Part shown: one piece after another, positions 35,906 to 46,481 of the stretch
Layout: each line of letters begins with the position of its first letter
How positions within the stretch are numbered: the stretch's first letter is position 1
From: Salipaludibacillus aurantiacus
GTDB lineage: Bacteria; Bacillota; Bacilli; Bacillales; Salisediminibacteriaceae
Assembly: GCF_900111295.1 (NCBI RefSeq)
Contig: NZ_FOGT01000002.1
Span: 124,001-188,000, forward strand
Length of the DNA stretch: 64,000 bases
Reading direction: 5' to 3'
Notes under the pieces: model-generated
What the model was told of the DNA's origin: nothing
Databases searched by the model: none
Seen by the model: only the letters and a program-made list of their open reading frames with translations
Translations under genes and position numbers: made by a program

Positions 35906-37177
35906 TTAATCTTTTAGTAAATTTTCCTGGTAAATTTGAATCACTGCATCCGTTACAGCAATTTTAATATGCTCAAATGTCAGGCCGCCCTGCACGTAGG
36001 CGGTATACGGAGGCCTGATAGGCCCGTCCGCTGAGAGTTCAATGCTCGCCCCCTGAATGAACGTTCCGGCTGCCATAATGACATCATCTTCATAGCCGGG
36101 CATATAGCTTGGATGGGGTTTGACGTGTGCATCTACCGGCGAGGCCCCCTGAATTGCCTGGCAAAAAGAAATCATAGCCTCTTTGTTAGGGAACGAAACG
36201 GCTTGAATTAAGTCGGTTCTCTTCTCGTCCCAACGAGGCTCAGTGACCATTCCTGCTTCACTCAAAAACCTTGAAGTAAACATCGCTCCTTTTAAAGCTT
36301 CATTAACAACATGAGGGGCAAGGAAGAATCCCTGATACATATCGAGCAGGGTATTTAAACTTGCTCCCCCTTCCAGCCCTATTCCGGGGGCGGTAAGCCG
36401 GCTGCCGCATTGGTCAATTAACTTCTTTCTGCCTGCAATGTAGCCTCCTGTCTTGGCAATTCCTCCTCCGGGATTTTTTATAAGCGACCCTGCAGCCAGG
36501 TCGGCGCCGGCGTCAGTCGGTTCTTTCACCTCGACAAATTCCCCGTAACAGTTATCGACAAAAACAATAACCTCAGGGGAAATGCTTTTAACAAACTTAA
36601 TCATTTCCTCAATTTGCTTCACTGTAAAAGAAGGCCGGTTTTCGTAGCCTTTTGATCTCTGGATGCCGATCACCTTCGTTTTTGGCGACAGTTGCTGACG
36701 GATGGCCTCCTTATCAATCTCGTTATCTTTTAAAGGAATTTCTTTATAATTAACTCCGAAGTCGATCAAGGAACCAGAGCCTTTTTCGCCCCGCACGCCG
36801 ATCACTTCTTCGAGCGTATCATACGGTTTGCCGGTGATATACATCAGTTCGTCTCCCGGTCTCAGCACCCCGAAGAGAGCTGTACTGATCGCATGAGTCC
36901 CCGATACGATCTGGGGCCGTACAATTGCTGCTTCCGTCCCGAAAACCTGGGCGTACACCTTTTCAAGCGTCTCTCTCCCTGTGTCGTCATAGCCGTACCC
37001 GGTAGAAGACTGAAAATGAAATTCAGAGACACCATGTTCTTTAAACGCCTTTAATACTTTACGCTGGTTTTCCTCACAGACTTGTCCTCTTTCAAAGAAG
37101 GCGTCCTGAAGATTTTTTAACGTCTGATCTGCTAAAACTTTTAACTCTTTTTCTGTCATTGTATGTGTGTGAGTCAT
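35906..37177 (-). CDS. ynbB: YnbB-type PLP-dependent enzyme (methionine gamma-lyase/aluminium-resistance family)
   Basis: A 423-residue fold-type I PLP protein, with a conserved FHFQSSTGYGYDDTGRETLE start, the Asp-containing VIVFVDNCYGEF and the lysine loop AGSLIKNPGGGIAKTGGYI. The family is annotated as aluminium resistance or methionine gamma-lyase related; the true reaction is not known with confidence. It follows hflX by eight bases and is co-transcribed, as in B. subtilis, where it is followed by glnR-glnA. Confidence 0.88.
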   Translation of the reverse strand: MTHTHTMTEKELKVLADQTLKNLQDAFFERGQVCEENQRKVLKAFKEHGVSEFHFQSSTGYGYDDTGRETLEKVYAQVFGTEAAIVRPQIVSGTHAISTALFGVLRPGDELMYITGKPYDTLEEVIGVRGEKGSGSLIDFGVNYKEIPLKDNEIDKEAIRQQLSPKTKVIGIQRSKGYENRPSFTVKQIEEMIKFVKSISPEVIVFVDNCYGEFVEVKEPTDAGADLAAGSLIKNPGGGIAKTGGYIAGRKKLIDQCGSRLTAPGIGLEGGASLNTLLDMYQGFFLAPHVVNEALKGAMFTSRFLSEAGMVTEPRWDEKRTDLIQAVSFPNKEAMISFCQAIQGASPVDAHVKPHPSYMPGYEDDVIMAAGTFIQGASIELSADGPIRPPYTAYVQGGLTFEHIKIAVTDAVIQIYQENLLKD

Positions 37178-37185
37178 AACTGGAT

Positions 37186-38442
37186 TTACGTGTCCTTTCT
37201 TTTCTGTAATTCATGATAGATAGCTGAATCGGCAGGTGCATAGCCTCGTACTGCATACTGTTCGCTGCTTTCATTAAATGTCTGTTCCGTCACTATCGTC
37301 TCGCCTTTCAGCCTGTGCAGCCATTTACCTTCATACGCATCCAGGTAAATGATATACGGGGAAAACTGCTCTTCCATCACTGTCTCAATTTTGTCTCTCA
37401 GTTTTTCAAGATCGCTGTCATTATACGCGCTGATCAGTGTGGAAGGCCCATGGCCGCTTGCAAAAAAGTCTCCTTTAATCTGATCGCGTTTATTATAAAC
37501 AGTCAAAGACGGAATCTGGTGGGCGTCTAAATCTTCCAGTAATTTAATAACCGTTTTTTCATGGTTTATAAAATCCGGGTTCGCCGCGTCAACCACGTGG
37601 AGGATCAAATCTGCTTCTTTGACCTCTTCCAGGGTCGAACGGAAAGCAGCGATGAGAGTGGTAGGCAGCTGCTGGATAAAACCGACCGTATCTGTCATCA
37701 GCACTTCAATCCCTGAAGGAAGTTTTAACTTTTTAGTTGTCGGGTCCAGGGTGGCAAACAGCTGGTCTTCCACGTAGACATCCGAATCGGATAATTTATG
37801 AAGCAGAGTGGATTTTCCCGCATTTGTATATCCTACGAGGGAAATCTGGAAAGCCTGGTTCTTCTTTCTCCTGTCCCTGTAACGTTCACGGTGTGAAACG
37901 ATCTGGGCAAGCTGATTCCTCAATTCATCCATTCGGGAGCGGATATGACGCTGGTCAATTTCCAGCTGGGTTTCCCCGGGTCCCCTGGTGCCTATACCGC
38001 CTCCGAGCCGGGACAGTACATGCCCCTGCCCGCGAAGTCTGGGCAGGAGGTAACTTAACTGCGCCAGTTCCACCTGTAATTTCCCTTCTCTTGAGCGCGC
38101 CCGCTTAGCGAATATATCCAGTATAAGCTGAGTACGGTCAATAACAGGCATATCAAGCTGGTTCGTTAAATTACGCAGCTGCGACGGTGACAATTCATCG
38201 TTAAATATGACCAGGTCTATTTCTTTTTCTTCAATTAGACTTTTTAACTCGTCTACTTTTCCCCGGCCAATATAGGTAGCAGAGTGAGGGTGGTCAAGGC
38301 TTTGAAACATCTGGGCTTTCACGCTGCCGCCCGCCGTCTTCGTCAAAGCTTCCAATTCTTCCATTCTGTATAAAAAATCTTCTTCTTTGGCCTTTTTAAG
38401 CCTCACCCCTACAAGTAAGACTGATTCCTGATTAATTTTCAC
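37186..38442 (-). CDS. hflX: Ribosome-associated GTPase HflX
   Basis: A 418-residue protein. The N-terminal HflX domain contains YIGRGKVDELK and the glycine-rich linker RLGGGIGTRGPGETQLEID; the G domain has GYTNAGKST (G1) and DTVGFI (G3). It binds the 50S subunit and splits or rescues stalled ribosomes. The G4 motif reads YNKRD, normal. It lies between spoVK and ynbB, as in B. subtilis (ynbA). Confidence 0.93.
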   Translation of the reverse strand: MKINQESVLLVGVRLKKAKEEDFLYRMEELEALTKTAGGSVKAQMFQSLDHPHSATYIGRGKVDELKSLIEEKEIDLVIFNDELSPSQLRNLTNQLDMPVIDRTQLILDIFAKRARSREGKLQVELAQLSYLLPRLRGQGHVLSRLGGGIGTRGPGETQLEIDQRHIRSRMDELRNQLAQIVSHRERYRDRRKKNQAFQISLVGYTNAGKSTLLHKLSDSDVYVEDQLFATLDPTTKKLKLPSGIEVLMTDTVGFIQQLPTTLIAAFRSTLEEVKEADLILHVVDAANPDFINHEKTVIKLLEDLDAHQIPSLTVYNKRDQIKGDFFASGHGPSTLISAYNDSDLEKLRDKIETVMEEQFSPYIIYLDAYEGKWLHRLKGETIVTEQTFNESSEQYAVRGYAPADSAIYHELQKRKDT

Positions 38443-38480
38443 CTGATTATCGATTAGTCTTCACCTTCCTTTACTCCCGA

Positions 38481-39431
38481 TTATTCCAGCAGAATTTTTT
38501 TAAACGCTTTTGAAAAATCCGATTTAACAAGTGTTGTAAGCGCTTCTTTATGGTAGTCGCCCTGGTGAAGGAGACGGACCGCCTGCATCCGGACAGCCTT
38601 CTCCAGCAAGTTCCTGATAAACCGCCCATTGCTGAAACGGCCCTGTTCATAGTCTTTTGCCACAACTAATAGTTCATTCACATAGGACACCGAATCCTTA
38701 TCAATCACGTAATCGCGCTGGGCAGCCATCGATTTTAACATCTCTATCAATTCAGTTGTCGAGTAATTTGGGAAGGTCACAATCATTGGAAATCTCGACG
38801 GCAAACCAGGGTTCAGTTGAAGAAACCGGTCCATTTCATCCGGATATCCTGCAAGAATTAAAACAAAGTTATGCTGTTTGTCTTCCATTATTTTAACAAG
38901 TGTATCGATCGCTTCTTTTCCAAAATCCTTTTCGCCCCCTCGGGCAAGGGAATACGCTTCATCTACAAACAGAATGCCTCCCATCGCCTTGTTTACGAGT
39001 TCACGGGTTTTCTGGGCCGTGTGGCCGATATATTCCCCCACAAGATCAGCTCTGTCTACTTCAAGAAGATGACCTTTTTCAAGGACATTCATGTCTTTAA
39101 GCATTTTAGCAATCAGGCGTGCGACCGTCGTTTTCCCGGTTCCCGGATTCCCTTTAAAAACCATATGAAGTGCCTGTTTACCTGTTTTCAGACCTCTCTG
39201 CTCCCTGATTTTATTTAAATAAAGCCATGCATACATTTCATGAACAAAGGATTTCATCATATCCAGGCCGACATACTGGTCAAATTCTTTCATGATGTCA
39301 CTGTATTCTTTATGCTGGACAAAAGGAGAGGTCTCCATTTGCTGATAGCCATAATCACCCTCGTCCTTATTATCCGATCTGATTACTACATTGATCTGGC
39401 CGCGTTTTTTCATTCTGGCTGACTGTGCCAA
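38481..39431 (-). CDS. spoVK: Stage V sporulation protein K, AAA ATPase
   Basis: A 316-residue CbxX/CfxQ-type AAA ATPase. Walker A GNPGTGKT is at 94-101 and Walker B is ILFVDEAYSL, with an Arg-finger region GLPSRFP. SpoVK is needed for spore maturation in the mother cell. The start is set as TTG 39431, which has GAAGGTGG seven to eight bases upstream; the ATG at 39413 has none and the GTG pair at 39443/39440 overlaps the site. Downstream hflX follows after 38 bases. Confidence 0.92.
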   Translation of the reverse strand: MAQSARMKKRGQINVVIRSDNKDEGDYGYQQMETSPFVQHKEYSDIMKEFDQYVGLDMMKSFVHEMYAWLYLNKIREQRGLKTGKQALHMVFKGNPGTGKTTVARLIAKMLKDMNVLEKGHLLEVDRADLVGEYIGHTAQKTRELVNKAMGGILFVDEAYSLARGGEKDFGKEAIDTLVKIMEDKQHNFVLILAGYPDEMDRFLQLNPGLPSRFPMIVTFPNYSTTELIEMLKSMAAQRDYVIDKDSVSYVNELLVVAKDYEQGRFSNGRFIRNLLEKAVRMQAVRLLHQGDYHKEALTTLVKSDFSKAFKKILLE

Positions 39432-39604
39432 CGAAGTCACCACCTTCAGTAATATAGTGGATCCATCTCTGCTACCACTACTATACGCAAAAACTGTGAA
39501 TACGTGACAAAGGCCCAGCGCAGATGTCAGATACGGGATAAAAGAAGACCAAATGAAAGTGACGGGTTCCCCCTGTACTATAAAGATTTTTTAACTTTCT
39601 GAAA

Positions 39605-39636
39605 GTATAAAAGAGCCCGGCGGTTATGCCGGACCC
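39605..39636 (-). terminator. Rho-independent terminator of hfq
   Basis: GGGTCCGGC / GCCGGGCTC (one wobble) with loop ATAACC, then TTTTAT on the minus strand. Confidence 0.8.
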
Positions 39637-39641
39637 GTTTA

Positions 39642-39875
39642 TTACTTATTTTCCTGATTAAGCTGGACATTCCTCTGAGGGGAAAAGGTTGAGATCGCAT
39701 GTTTATAAACAAGCTGTTGTTTGCCATCTGTATCAAGAATAACGGTGAAATTATCAAAGCTTTTTACATACCCCCGAAGCTGAAAGCCATTAAGTAAAAA
39801 GACAGTTACAGGGATGCTTTCTTTTCTTAATTGGTTTAAAAACTGATCTTGCATGTTCACTGATTGTTGTTTCAT
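39642..39875 (-). CDS. hfq: RNA chaperone Hfq
   Basis: A 77-residue Sm-like protein: Sm1 ([23 protein letters not shown]) and Sm2 (LVYKHAIST) are complete, with the YKHA motif that contacts uridine-rich RNA. It forms a hexamer that binds small RNAs and mRNAs; in bacilli its role is milder than in enterics. The C-terminal tail is short, as usual for Bacillota. It follows miaA, the conserved order. Confidence 0.97.
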   Translation of the reverse strand: MKQQSVNMQDQFLNQLRKESIPVTVFLLNGFQLRGYVKSFDNFTVILDTDGKQQLVYKHAISTFSPQRNVQLNQENK

Positions 39876-39926
39876 TGTCAGCAGGCCTCCTCTTTCTCTT
39901 CTCGCATTATTACCTATATTCTATAT

Positions 39927-40856
39927 TTATAACAACTTTCCCTCTAAAAAATGATCAATTTCTTTTAACTTTTCTTCCCTGTCTTCTGTCATATCAAACC
40001 AGTCAATGGCCATTTTATTACGGAACCACGTCAATTGCCTCTTTGCAAAACGCCTGGAATTTTTCTTTAAAAGTTCGATGGCATCCGCTTTAGAAAGGGC
40101 CCCTTCGATATATTGCACTATTTCTTTGTAGCCGATTGCCTGCATGGACTGGCATCGAGAATATCCTTTTTCTGCCAGTTCTCGCACTTCGTCAATCAGC
40201 CCGGCTTCAATCATCAGATCCACTCTCTGGTTGATCCGTTCATAAAGAAGCTCTCTATCCATTGTCAGCCCGATGACCACAGTGTCGTAAGGACTGGCAG
40301 CCTGTTCAGTCCCTCTTTCTCTTAACGGTTTACCGGTCAGCCTGTAAACTTCCAAAGCTCTGATGACCCGGCGGCGGTTATTTGGGTGCAGTTCCCTGTA
40401 ACTGACTGGATCAACCTCTTTCAGCCGGTTATGAAGCGCTTCGTTGCCGTTTTCTTCTGCAAAAGCTTCCAATTCACTTCGGAAAGCAGGATCCTCGCTT
40501 GCATCCGTAAACTGGTAATCATAAATGACCGCATTAACGTAAAGGCCGGTGCCGCCGACGAGAAACGGGACTTTTCTTTTTTTATGTATGGATGCTATGC
40601 AATTTTTGGCTTCGTTTTGAAAATCAGCCACAGAAAAAGTTTCATCAGGTTTTTTTATATTCACCAAATGATGAGGGATGCCTCTCATTTCTTTTTCGGT
40701 TATTTTAGCTGTACCGATATCCATCCCGCGGTACACTTGCATGGAATCACCGCTTATAATTTCACCGTTGAATGTTTCGGCCAGACGGATGCTTAGGTCT
40801 GTTTTTCCGACGGCAGTCGGGCCGACAATTACTACTAAAGGTTTCTTTTTAGTCAT
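39927..40856 (-). CDS. miaA: tRNA dimethylallyltransferase MiaA
   Basis: A 309-residue enzyme. P-loop GPTAVGKT near 12-19, SGDSMQVYRGMDIGTAK for tRNA and substrate binding, and QAIGYKEIVQY near the C-terminus. It adds a dimethylallyl group to A37 of tRNAs that read codons starting with U. MiaB, encoded at 49351, then methylthiolates the product (ms2i6A). It overlaps the upstream methyltransferase gene by four bases. Confidence 0.97.
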   Translation of the reverse strand: MTKKKPLVVIVGPTAVGKTDLSIRLAETFNGEIISGDSMQVYRGMDIGTAKITEKEMRGIPHHLVNIKKPDETFSVADFQNEAKNCIASIHKKRKVPFLVGGTGLYVNAVIYDYQFTDASEDPAFRSELEAFAEENGNEALHNRLKEVDPVSYRELHPNNRRRVIRALEVYRLTGKPLRERGTEQAASPYDTVVIGLTMDRELLYERINQRVDLMIEAGLIDEVRELAEKGYSRCQSMQAIGYKEIVQYIEGALSKADAIELLKKNSRRFAKRQLTWFRNKMAIDWFDMTEDREEKLKEIDHFLEGKLL

Positions 40857-41656
40857 TTCATTTCACTCTTTTCTGTTTCTATCACACCAAAATGATAGGA
40901 GGCTGACGGGCGGATATGAACCTTAAAACCGAACTCTTCAAACCTTCGGCTCCGGAAATGGTCTTTTAAAACAATCCGTTTTCGAGCCACCCGCATTGCT
41001 TCCTCTATGACAGAACCCGTCAGAGTTTCTTTGCTTGCAAATGAACGTACCGGCTGAAATCCGTTTGACTGTTTAACTGTTTCTTCAAACATCGGATCAA
41101 AATAAATGACGTCAGCACTGTTGTCCGGCTGGTTTCTCAGCCACTCCCCATGGCGGGCATTAACTGCTTTAATCCGTTTCATAGCCTCATTGAGAGGCTG
41201 AAAAGAAGACTGATAGGACAGCAGCCCTTCTTTAACTATAGCTGCGATGACAGGAGAAGATTCAAGGCCGGTGACTTTCCCTTTTTCCCCGACAGCCAGA
41301 CTTGCAAGCTGGGCATCTGAAGCAAGGCCAAGGGTGGCATCCACAACTGTGTCTCCGGGCTGGAGCCTGCAGGCGTCTACTAAAGGATCTTTGCCGTACC
41401 TGTAGAATTGCTTCGCCCGGAACATTGCTCCGTTCGGATGAAAAAAGAAAGGAGGACAGCCGGCGCCCTTATGCACTTCAATACGCTCCCTGGATACAAT
41501 AAAGACAGGTGCGCCATAGTCTTCAATCATTCTTTTTAATGACCGTTTATTTCTTCTTGCAAAAGGGAGCCCCCACTTCCCTGCCAGCTGTTGAGCTTTC
41601 AATACTGCATGGGACGAAGGACGGCCGGGAGTCGTCACGATTCCGTATTCAATCAT
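40853..41656 (-). CDS. Class I SAM-dependent methyltransferase, RsmJ-like
   Basis: A 267-residue protein. The C-terminal Rossmann domain has the SAM motif VDATLGLASDAQL near 105-117 and the acceptor motif IYFDPMFEE near 185. That motif and the architecture resemble the RsmJ (DUF548) family of 16S rRNA methyltransferases; Bacillota relatives are uncharacterised. The N-terminal 90 residues are specific to this group. It lies between mutL and miaA and overlaps miaA by four bases, consistent with a role in RNA modification (inference). Confidence 0.75.
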   Translation of the reverse strand: MIEYGIVTTPGRPSSHAVLKAQQLAGKWGLPFARRNKRSLKRMIEDYGAPVFIVSRERIEVHKGAGCPPFFFHPNGAMFRAKQFYRYGKDPLVDACRLQPGDTVVDATLGLASDAQLASLAVGEKGKVTGLESSPVIAAIVKEGLLSYQSSFQPLNEAMKRIKAVNARHGEWLRNQPDNSADVIYFDPMFEETVKQSNGFQPVRSFASKETLTGSVIEEAMRVARKRIVLKDHFRSRRFEEFGFKVHIRPSASYHFGVIETEKSEMK

Positions 41657-41685
41657 GTGTCGTCCTCACCTTCTTATCATTTTTT

Positions 41686-43605
41686 CTAACTCATAACTCT
41701 TTTAAACATCCGTTCGATATCATATGTGGAGTAGTGAACGAGAATGGGACGCCCGTGAGGACACGTAAATGGATCCTCGCACGTTCTGAGGGTCTCAAGA
41801 AGCTGAAACATTTCGTCTGTCGTTAAATGGCGGTTTGCTTTAATAGCCGCCTTGCATGACATGAGAATCGCTGCTTCTTCCCTGATTTTCCCTATGTTAA
41901 TCGTCCGCTCGTTTTTTAATTGCTCAAGTATTTCAGAAATTGTTTCCTCTTCGTGGCCTTCAGGGAACCAGACAGGGCAGGAACGGACCATATATGTGTT
42001 GGAACCAAAGGCTTCCAGAAACAAGCCTGCTTGTTCCAACGTCTTTTTATGCTCCGTTACAAGAGACGCCTCCTGTGCGGTAAAGTCAAATGTGATAGGA
42101 ACAATAAGATCCTGAAGACGCCGGTCCTCCGATGCCAGCTTATCCCGGAAATATTCATATTTAATGCGCTCCTGTGCGGCGTGCTGGTCAATCATATATA
42201 ATCCTTGTTCATTTTGTGCCAGAATATACGTCCCGTGCAGCTGGCCAATCGGATACAGAACAGGGACCCGTCCGCTTTGACCGTCGGACAGGTTTTCTTC
42301 CGGTTCTTGCTGCCCGCCGGTTAAAGGCTGGTCCGCTTCCTCCTCTATCTTCTTCTCATCCGTTAACGGCGCCAACCCGGCTTTCAGACTGTTGTCCGCT
42401 TCATCACGAGCTTGCTCTTCAACCTCAGGAACAGACTCACGGACGGAGGAAGTTTCATTTGAATCAACCGGCCGCTCTTTATAAACTTTGCCTGATGGTT
42501 CTTCCGTTCTGGCAGATTGCTTTTCCTCGGACGGAGCTGCTTCATGTTGAAAGTTAAAAACCATCTGTTCCGGTTTCTCACGCTTAACAGTTATTTTTTC
42601 TGAGACTTCCGGAATGAGCCGGACCTGCTTAAACGCGTCTTTGATCATTGCCGTGACAAGTTCCTGAAGTTTGCCTTCCTTACTGATCCTCACTTCCAGC
42701 TTGGAGGGGTGGACATTGACATCCACTAAGAGCGGATTCATCTCAATATGAAGGACGACAAGCGGGAACTTGCCGATCGGCAGGAGCGTATGGTACCCTT
42801 CCTGGATCGCTCTGACAAGGGCATAATTTTTAACAAAACGACCATTGATAATCGTAGACATATACGACCGGTTTGAACGGGTAACTTCCGGCTTGGCAAT
42901 ATAGCCGGTAATTTTAAAATCAAGTGACTCAGATTCTGTTTTAATTATTTTACGGGCTACTGACGTTCCGTAAATAGATGCTATCACACGGGTCAGATCA
43001 CCATTCCCGGCAGTCTGTAAAACTGTTTTGCGGTTATGGGTCAGGATAAACGATTTTTCAGGGTGGGATAAAGCCATCCGGTTCATCACATCGGAAATAT
43101 GCCCTAATTCCGTGTGAATCGTCTTTAAATACTTCAGCCTGGCCGGCGTATTGTAAAACAAATCAGTAATTCTGATTTCCGTTCCTTTTCTCGGGGAAGC
43201 CGATTTCCTCTCTTTAATATGCCCGCCTTCCACGTACAGTTCATGCCCCTCATGGTTTCCTGAACTTGTCTTTAAAGTTAGCTTGGAGACAGAAGCAATA
43301 CTCGGTAAAGCTTCTCCGCGGAAACCAAGCGTTTTAATGCGAAATAAATCCTGGTCATATTTAATTTTACTTGTGGCATGCCGGTCAAAAGCCGTTTCAA
43401 GATCATCTTCTTCAATACCGTCACCGTCATCAAGCACCCGGATTGAAGCAAGTCCGCCCTCTTCCACATCCACCCGGATCGTTGTACTGTTTGCATCGAT
43501 TGCGTTTTCTACTAATTCTTTTACAACGGAAGCGGGACGCTCGACCACTTCTCCGGCAGCAATTTTGTTCGAAAGATGCTCATTCAGCTGAAAAATCTTT
43601 GCCAT
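41686..43605 (-). CDS. mutL: DNA mismatch repair protein MutL (endonuclease type)
   Basis: A 639-residue protein. The N-terminal GHKL ATPase has [18 protein letters not shown] and [16 protein letters not shown] charged linker (about 350-445) leads to the C-terminal dimerisation/endonuclease domain, with the metal motif [26 protein letters not shown] and CPHGRP. This is the nicking form found in bacteria without MutH. It follows mutS by 18 bases. Confidence 0.97.
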   Translation of the reverse strand: MAKIFQLNEHLSNKIAAGEVVERPASVVKELVENAIDANSTTIRVDVEEGGLASIRVLDDGDGIEEDDLETAFDRHATSKIKYDQDLFRIKTLGFRGEALPSIASVSKLTLKTSSGNHEGHELYVEGGHIKERKSASPRKGTEIRITDLFYNTPARLKYLKTIHTELGHISDVMNRMALSHPEKSFILTHNRKTVLQTAGNGDLTRVIASIYGTSVARKIIKTESESLDFKITGYIAKPEVTRSNRSYMSTIINGRFVKNYALVRAIQEGYHTLLPIGKFPLVVLHIEMNPLLVDVNVHPSKLEVRISKEGKLQELVTAMIKDAFKQVRLIPEVSEKITVKREKPEQMVFNFQHEAAPSEEKQSARTEEPSGKVYKERPVDSNETSSVRESVPEVEEQARDEADNSLKAGLAPLTDEKKIEEEADQPLTGGQQEPEENLSDGQSGRVPVLYPIGQLHGTYILAQNEQGLYMIDQHAAQERIKYEYFRDKLASEDRRLQDLIVPITFDFTAQEASLVTEHKKTLEQAGLFLEAFGSNTYMVRSCPVWFPEGHEEETISEILEQLKNERTINIGKIREEAAILMSCKAAIKANRHLTTDEMFQLLETLRTCEDPFTCPHGRPILVHYSTYDIERMFKRVMS

Positions 43606-43623
43606 TCTGCCACCTCCTTGCTG

Positions 43624-46263
43624 TTAATTATTCAGGTTCCTTTGCAGTTTATCCAGCAATTGTATCGCTTCAATCGGCGTAATGTGAAGCAGGTTTGCTG
43701 AGGAAAGCTGGGAAAGAACCTTCTCCTGGCTTTTATTTAACTGGCGGGACGCTTCCTGTGCCTCCGCTTCTTCAGGAAACAGGCTCAGCTGCTGCGGCCC
43801 CGCTTCTTCATTCCCGAAAAAAGAAGTCCGTTCCTGTCCGGATTGAATGCTTTCTTCCGCCACTCTGTTTTTATGTTCTTTCAAATCGGATTGTTCCTGT
43901 TCAAACTCTTTTAAAATGGCCTTAGCCCTGCTGATCAGCTTATCAGGAAGTTCAGCCAGCTCAGCCACATAAATGCCGTAACTTCGGTCAGCTGCTCCGT
44001 CAATCACTTTATGGAGAAAAACAACCGATCCATCTTCTTCCTTTGCTGAGACATGGACATTTTTTAACCTGTCCAGTTTGTTCTCAAGGCTTGTCAGTTC
44101 ATGGTAGTGTGTCGAAAACAGCGTTTTGGCGCCGATTTCATCATGAATATATTCAATAATGGCCTGAGCAAGCGACATCCCGTCGTAAGTGGACGTCCCC
44201 CTGCCAATCTCGTCAAGAAGAATGAGACTGTTCCTCGTAGACTTTGAAACAGCGTGTTTAGTTTCAAGCATTTCTACCATGAACGTACTTTGGCCGTGGG
44301 CGAGATCGTCAGCTGCCCCTATTCTAGTAAAAATCTGGTCAAAAACAGGCAGAACGGCTTCACTGGCAGGAACATAGCTTCCTGTTTGAGCCATAATGGA
44401 AATCAGCGCAAGCTGTCTCATATAAGTACTCTTACCTGCCATGTTCGGCCCTGTGATCAGCAGAAGCTCTCGGTCGTCTTTTAATAGAATATCGTTTGAC
44501 ACGTAGTCTCCTTCATCGATCATTTTCTCAACTACAGGATGCCGTCCGTCACGGATGTCGACTTCTCCTTCCGCCTTCAGTTCCGGTTTAACGTAGCGGT
44601 TCCGTTCCGCTACTTCGGCGAAACTCTGCAACACATCAAAGGCACTGATCACATTAGCAAGCTGCTGAAGCGGACGGATAAACGCTTTAACCTGCTCCCT
44701 TATTTTCATGAATAGCTCATACTCCAGCTTTTCGCTTTTCTCTTCTGCTTCCAGGATCAGCGCTTCTTTTTCCTTCAGTTCTTCAGTAATAAACCGTTCG
44801 GCATTTGTCAGGGTCTGCTTCCGTTCATATCTTCCTTCAGGAAGCTGCGGAAGATTAGGTTTGGTCACTTCAATATAATACCCGAATACTTTGTTGAAAC
44901 CTACTTTCAGCGAGCGGATACCCGTTATTTCTTTTTCCTGCTTCTCAAGGGCAGCAATCCAAGCTTTACCGTTTCTCATCGCATTCCGGTAGTCATCGAG
45001 CTGTTCAGAATAACCGTCTTTTATAAGACCGCCTTCCGTAATACTTACAGGACAATCTTCCTCAATGCTTTCTTCAAGCAGTCTTCTCAGTTCCTGGCAG
45101 TCCCCTACGCCCTCCATAAGGGAATTTCCAAACGAGCTCTCAAGACTTTTTACCGTCTCAAAAATATCAGGCACTTTTTCAAGCGATTTTTTCAGCTGGA
45201 TTAAATCACGTCCGTTAACATTTCCAAACGCCACCCGGCCTGATAAACGCTCAAGATCATAAACGCCCTGCAGCTGTTCCTGCAGTGCCTCCCGTTCGAA
45301 AAAACGGTCGATAAGAGCACCGACAAGTTCGTGCCTTTTTTCTACAGTCTGTCTGTTTAAAAGAGGCCGTTCAATCCACTGCTTAAGCATTCTTCCTCCC
45401 ATGGCCGTTTCTGTCCGGTCCAGCACCCAGAGGAGAGAGCCCTGTTTTTTCTTTTCTCTTAACGTTTCAACTAATTCCAGATTACGCTTTGAATGGACAT
45501 CCATCGACATATATTCCTGAGGAAGGTAAAAAACAGCTGGCCTCAGATGATCCAACGATCGTTTCGTTGTTTGCTTAAGATACCGGATTAATTGGTAACA
45601 GGTTTCTTTTATTTTTCCATCTGATAATCCGTCCACTAAAGCGGCTGCTTCTTCCACAGGCTCTGTATGGTCTTCAAAAGACAACGTCACGTGGAGCCGC
45701 CTTTCAAGCAGCTGTTGTTTTTCTTCGGAAAAAGTTGACGGGACAATGACTTCCCGCGGCCTGTACCCGGCCATTTCGTTAATTAATTCTTCAAAATCAG
45801 CCAGCGTAGTGACCATCAATTCTCCTGTAGTCATATCAGCGCCTGCAAGGCCGAATTCATTTCCTTCAAAAGGAGTAACAGACAGGAGGTAGTTATTTTC
45901 TTTTTCCTGCAGGGCATACCCTTCCATGACTGTCCCCGGCGTGATAATTTGCACGACTTCCCTCTTTACGACTCCTTTTGCTTGCGCAGGGTCTTCTGTC
46001 TGTTCACAAATGGCGACTTTGTAGCCTTTTTCAATAAGCTGGGAGATATATTGGTCTGAGGAATGATAAGGCACACCGCACATCGGAATACGGTCGTCGC
46101 CCTTTCCTCTGGCGGTTAACGTAATTTCCAGTTCTTTAGCGGCTTTTTTCGCGTCTTCATAAAACAGTTCATAAAAATCGCCGAGCCGAAAAAATAAAAA
46201 GGCATCTTCATACTGTGCCTTAATTCTTAAGTATTGTTCCATCATTGGTGTGACTGCTGCCAT
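43624..46263 (-). CDS. mutS: DNA mismatch repair protein MutS
   Basis: An 879-residue mismatch sensor. The mismatch-binding motif is FFRLGDFYELF near 25-35, with a connector and lever domains, ATPase Walker A GPNMAGKS near 605 and DEIGRGTSTYDG. The C-terminal tail (about 800-879) is the linker and MutL/beta-clamp contact region. ATG 46263 follows AAGGA by eight bases; the ATG three codons before overlaps that site. It heads the mutS-mutL operon. Confidence 0.97.
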   Translation of the reverse strand: MAAVTPMMEQYLRIKAQYEDAFLFFRLGDFYELFYEDAKKAAKELEITLTARGKGDDRIPMCGVPYHSSDQYISQLIEKGYKVAICEQTEDPAQAKGVVKREVVQIITPGTVMEGYALQEKENNYLLSVTPFEGNEFGLAGADMTTGELMVTTLADFEELINEMAGYRPREVIVPSTFSEEKQQLLERRLHVTLSFEDHTEPVEEAAALVDGLSDGKIKETCYQLIRYLKQTTKRSLDHLRPAVFYLPQEYMSMDVHSKRNLELVETLREKKKQGSLLWVLDRTETAMGGRMLKQWIERPLLNRQTVEKRHELVGALIDRFFEREALQEQLQGVYDLERLSGRVAFGNVNGRDLIQLKKSLEKVPDIFETVKSLESSFGNSLMEGVGDCQELRRLLEESIEEDCPVSITEGGLIKDGYSEQLDDYRNAMRNGKAWIAALEKQEKEITGIRSLKVGFNKVFGYYIEVTKPNLPQLPEGRYERKQTLTNAERFITEELKEKEALILEAEEKSEKLEYELFMKIREQVKAFIRPLQQLANVISAFDVLQSFAEVAERNRYVKPELKAEGEVDIRDGRHPVVEKMIDEGDYVSNDILLKDDRELLLITGPNMAGKSTYMRQLALISIMAQTGSYVPASEAVLPVFDQIFTRIGAADDLAHGQSTFMVEMLETKHAVSKSTRNSLILLDEIGRGTSTYDGMSLAQAIIEYIHDEIGAKTLFSTHYHELTSLENKLDRLKNVHVSAKEEDGSVVFLHKVIDGAADRSYGIYVAELAELPDKLISRAKAILKEFEQEQSDLKEHKNRVAEESIQSGQERTSFFGNEEAGPQQLSLFPEEAEAQEASRQLNKSQEKVLSQLSSANLLHITPIEAIQLLDKLQRNLNN

Positions 46264-46433
46264 ATGTATCATCCTTAATTGATTAAGTTCTTTATAAATA
46301 CGGATTAATTATAACATAACCGTTTAAAGGATTTAACGGAAGCATTCTGGAAAGGTACGGTTAAAGTCATCCGGTGTGGAGCCAGCCCCCGCAAGGTTTC
46401 GAAACCTTAACATTCAGCTTGAAAAACACAGGA

Positions 46434-46466
46434 AAAGAGCCCCAATACACCCGGGACTCTTTATCA
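46434..46466 (-). terminator. Probable terminator of cotE
   Basis: AAAGAG...CCC and GGGG...CTCTTTT pair imperfectly on the minus strand just past the cotE stop. The nearby palindrome AAGGTTTCGAAACCTT (46393-46408) is separate. Confidence 0.6.
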
Positions 46467-46481
46467 TCTTTGTTTTTTTAA

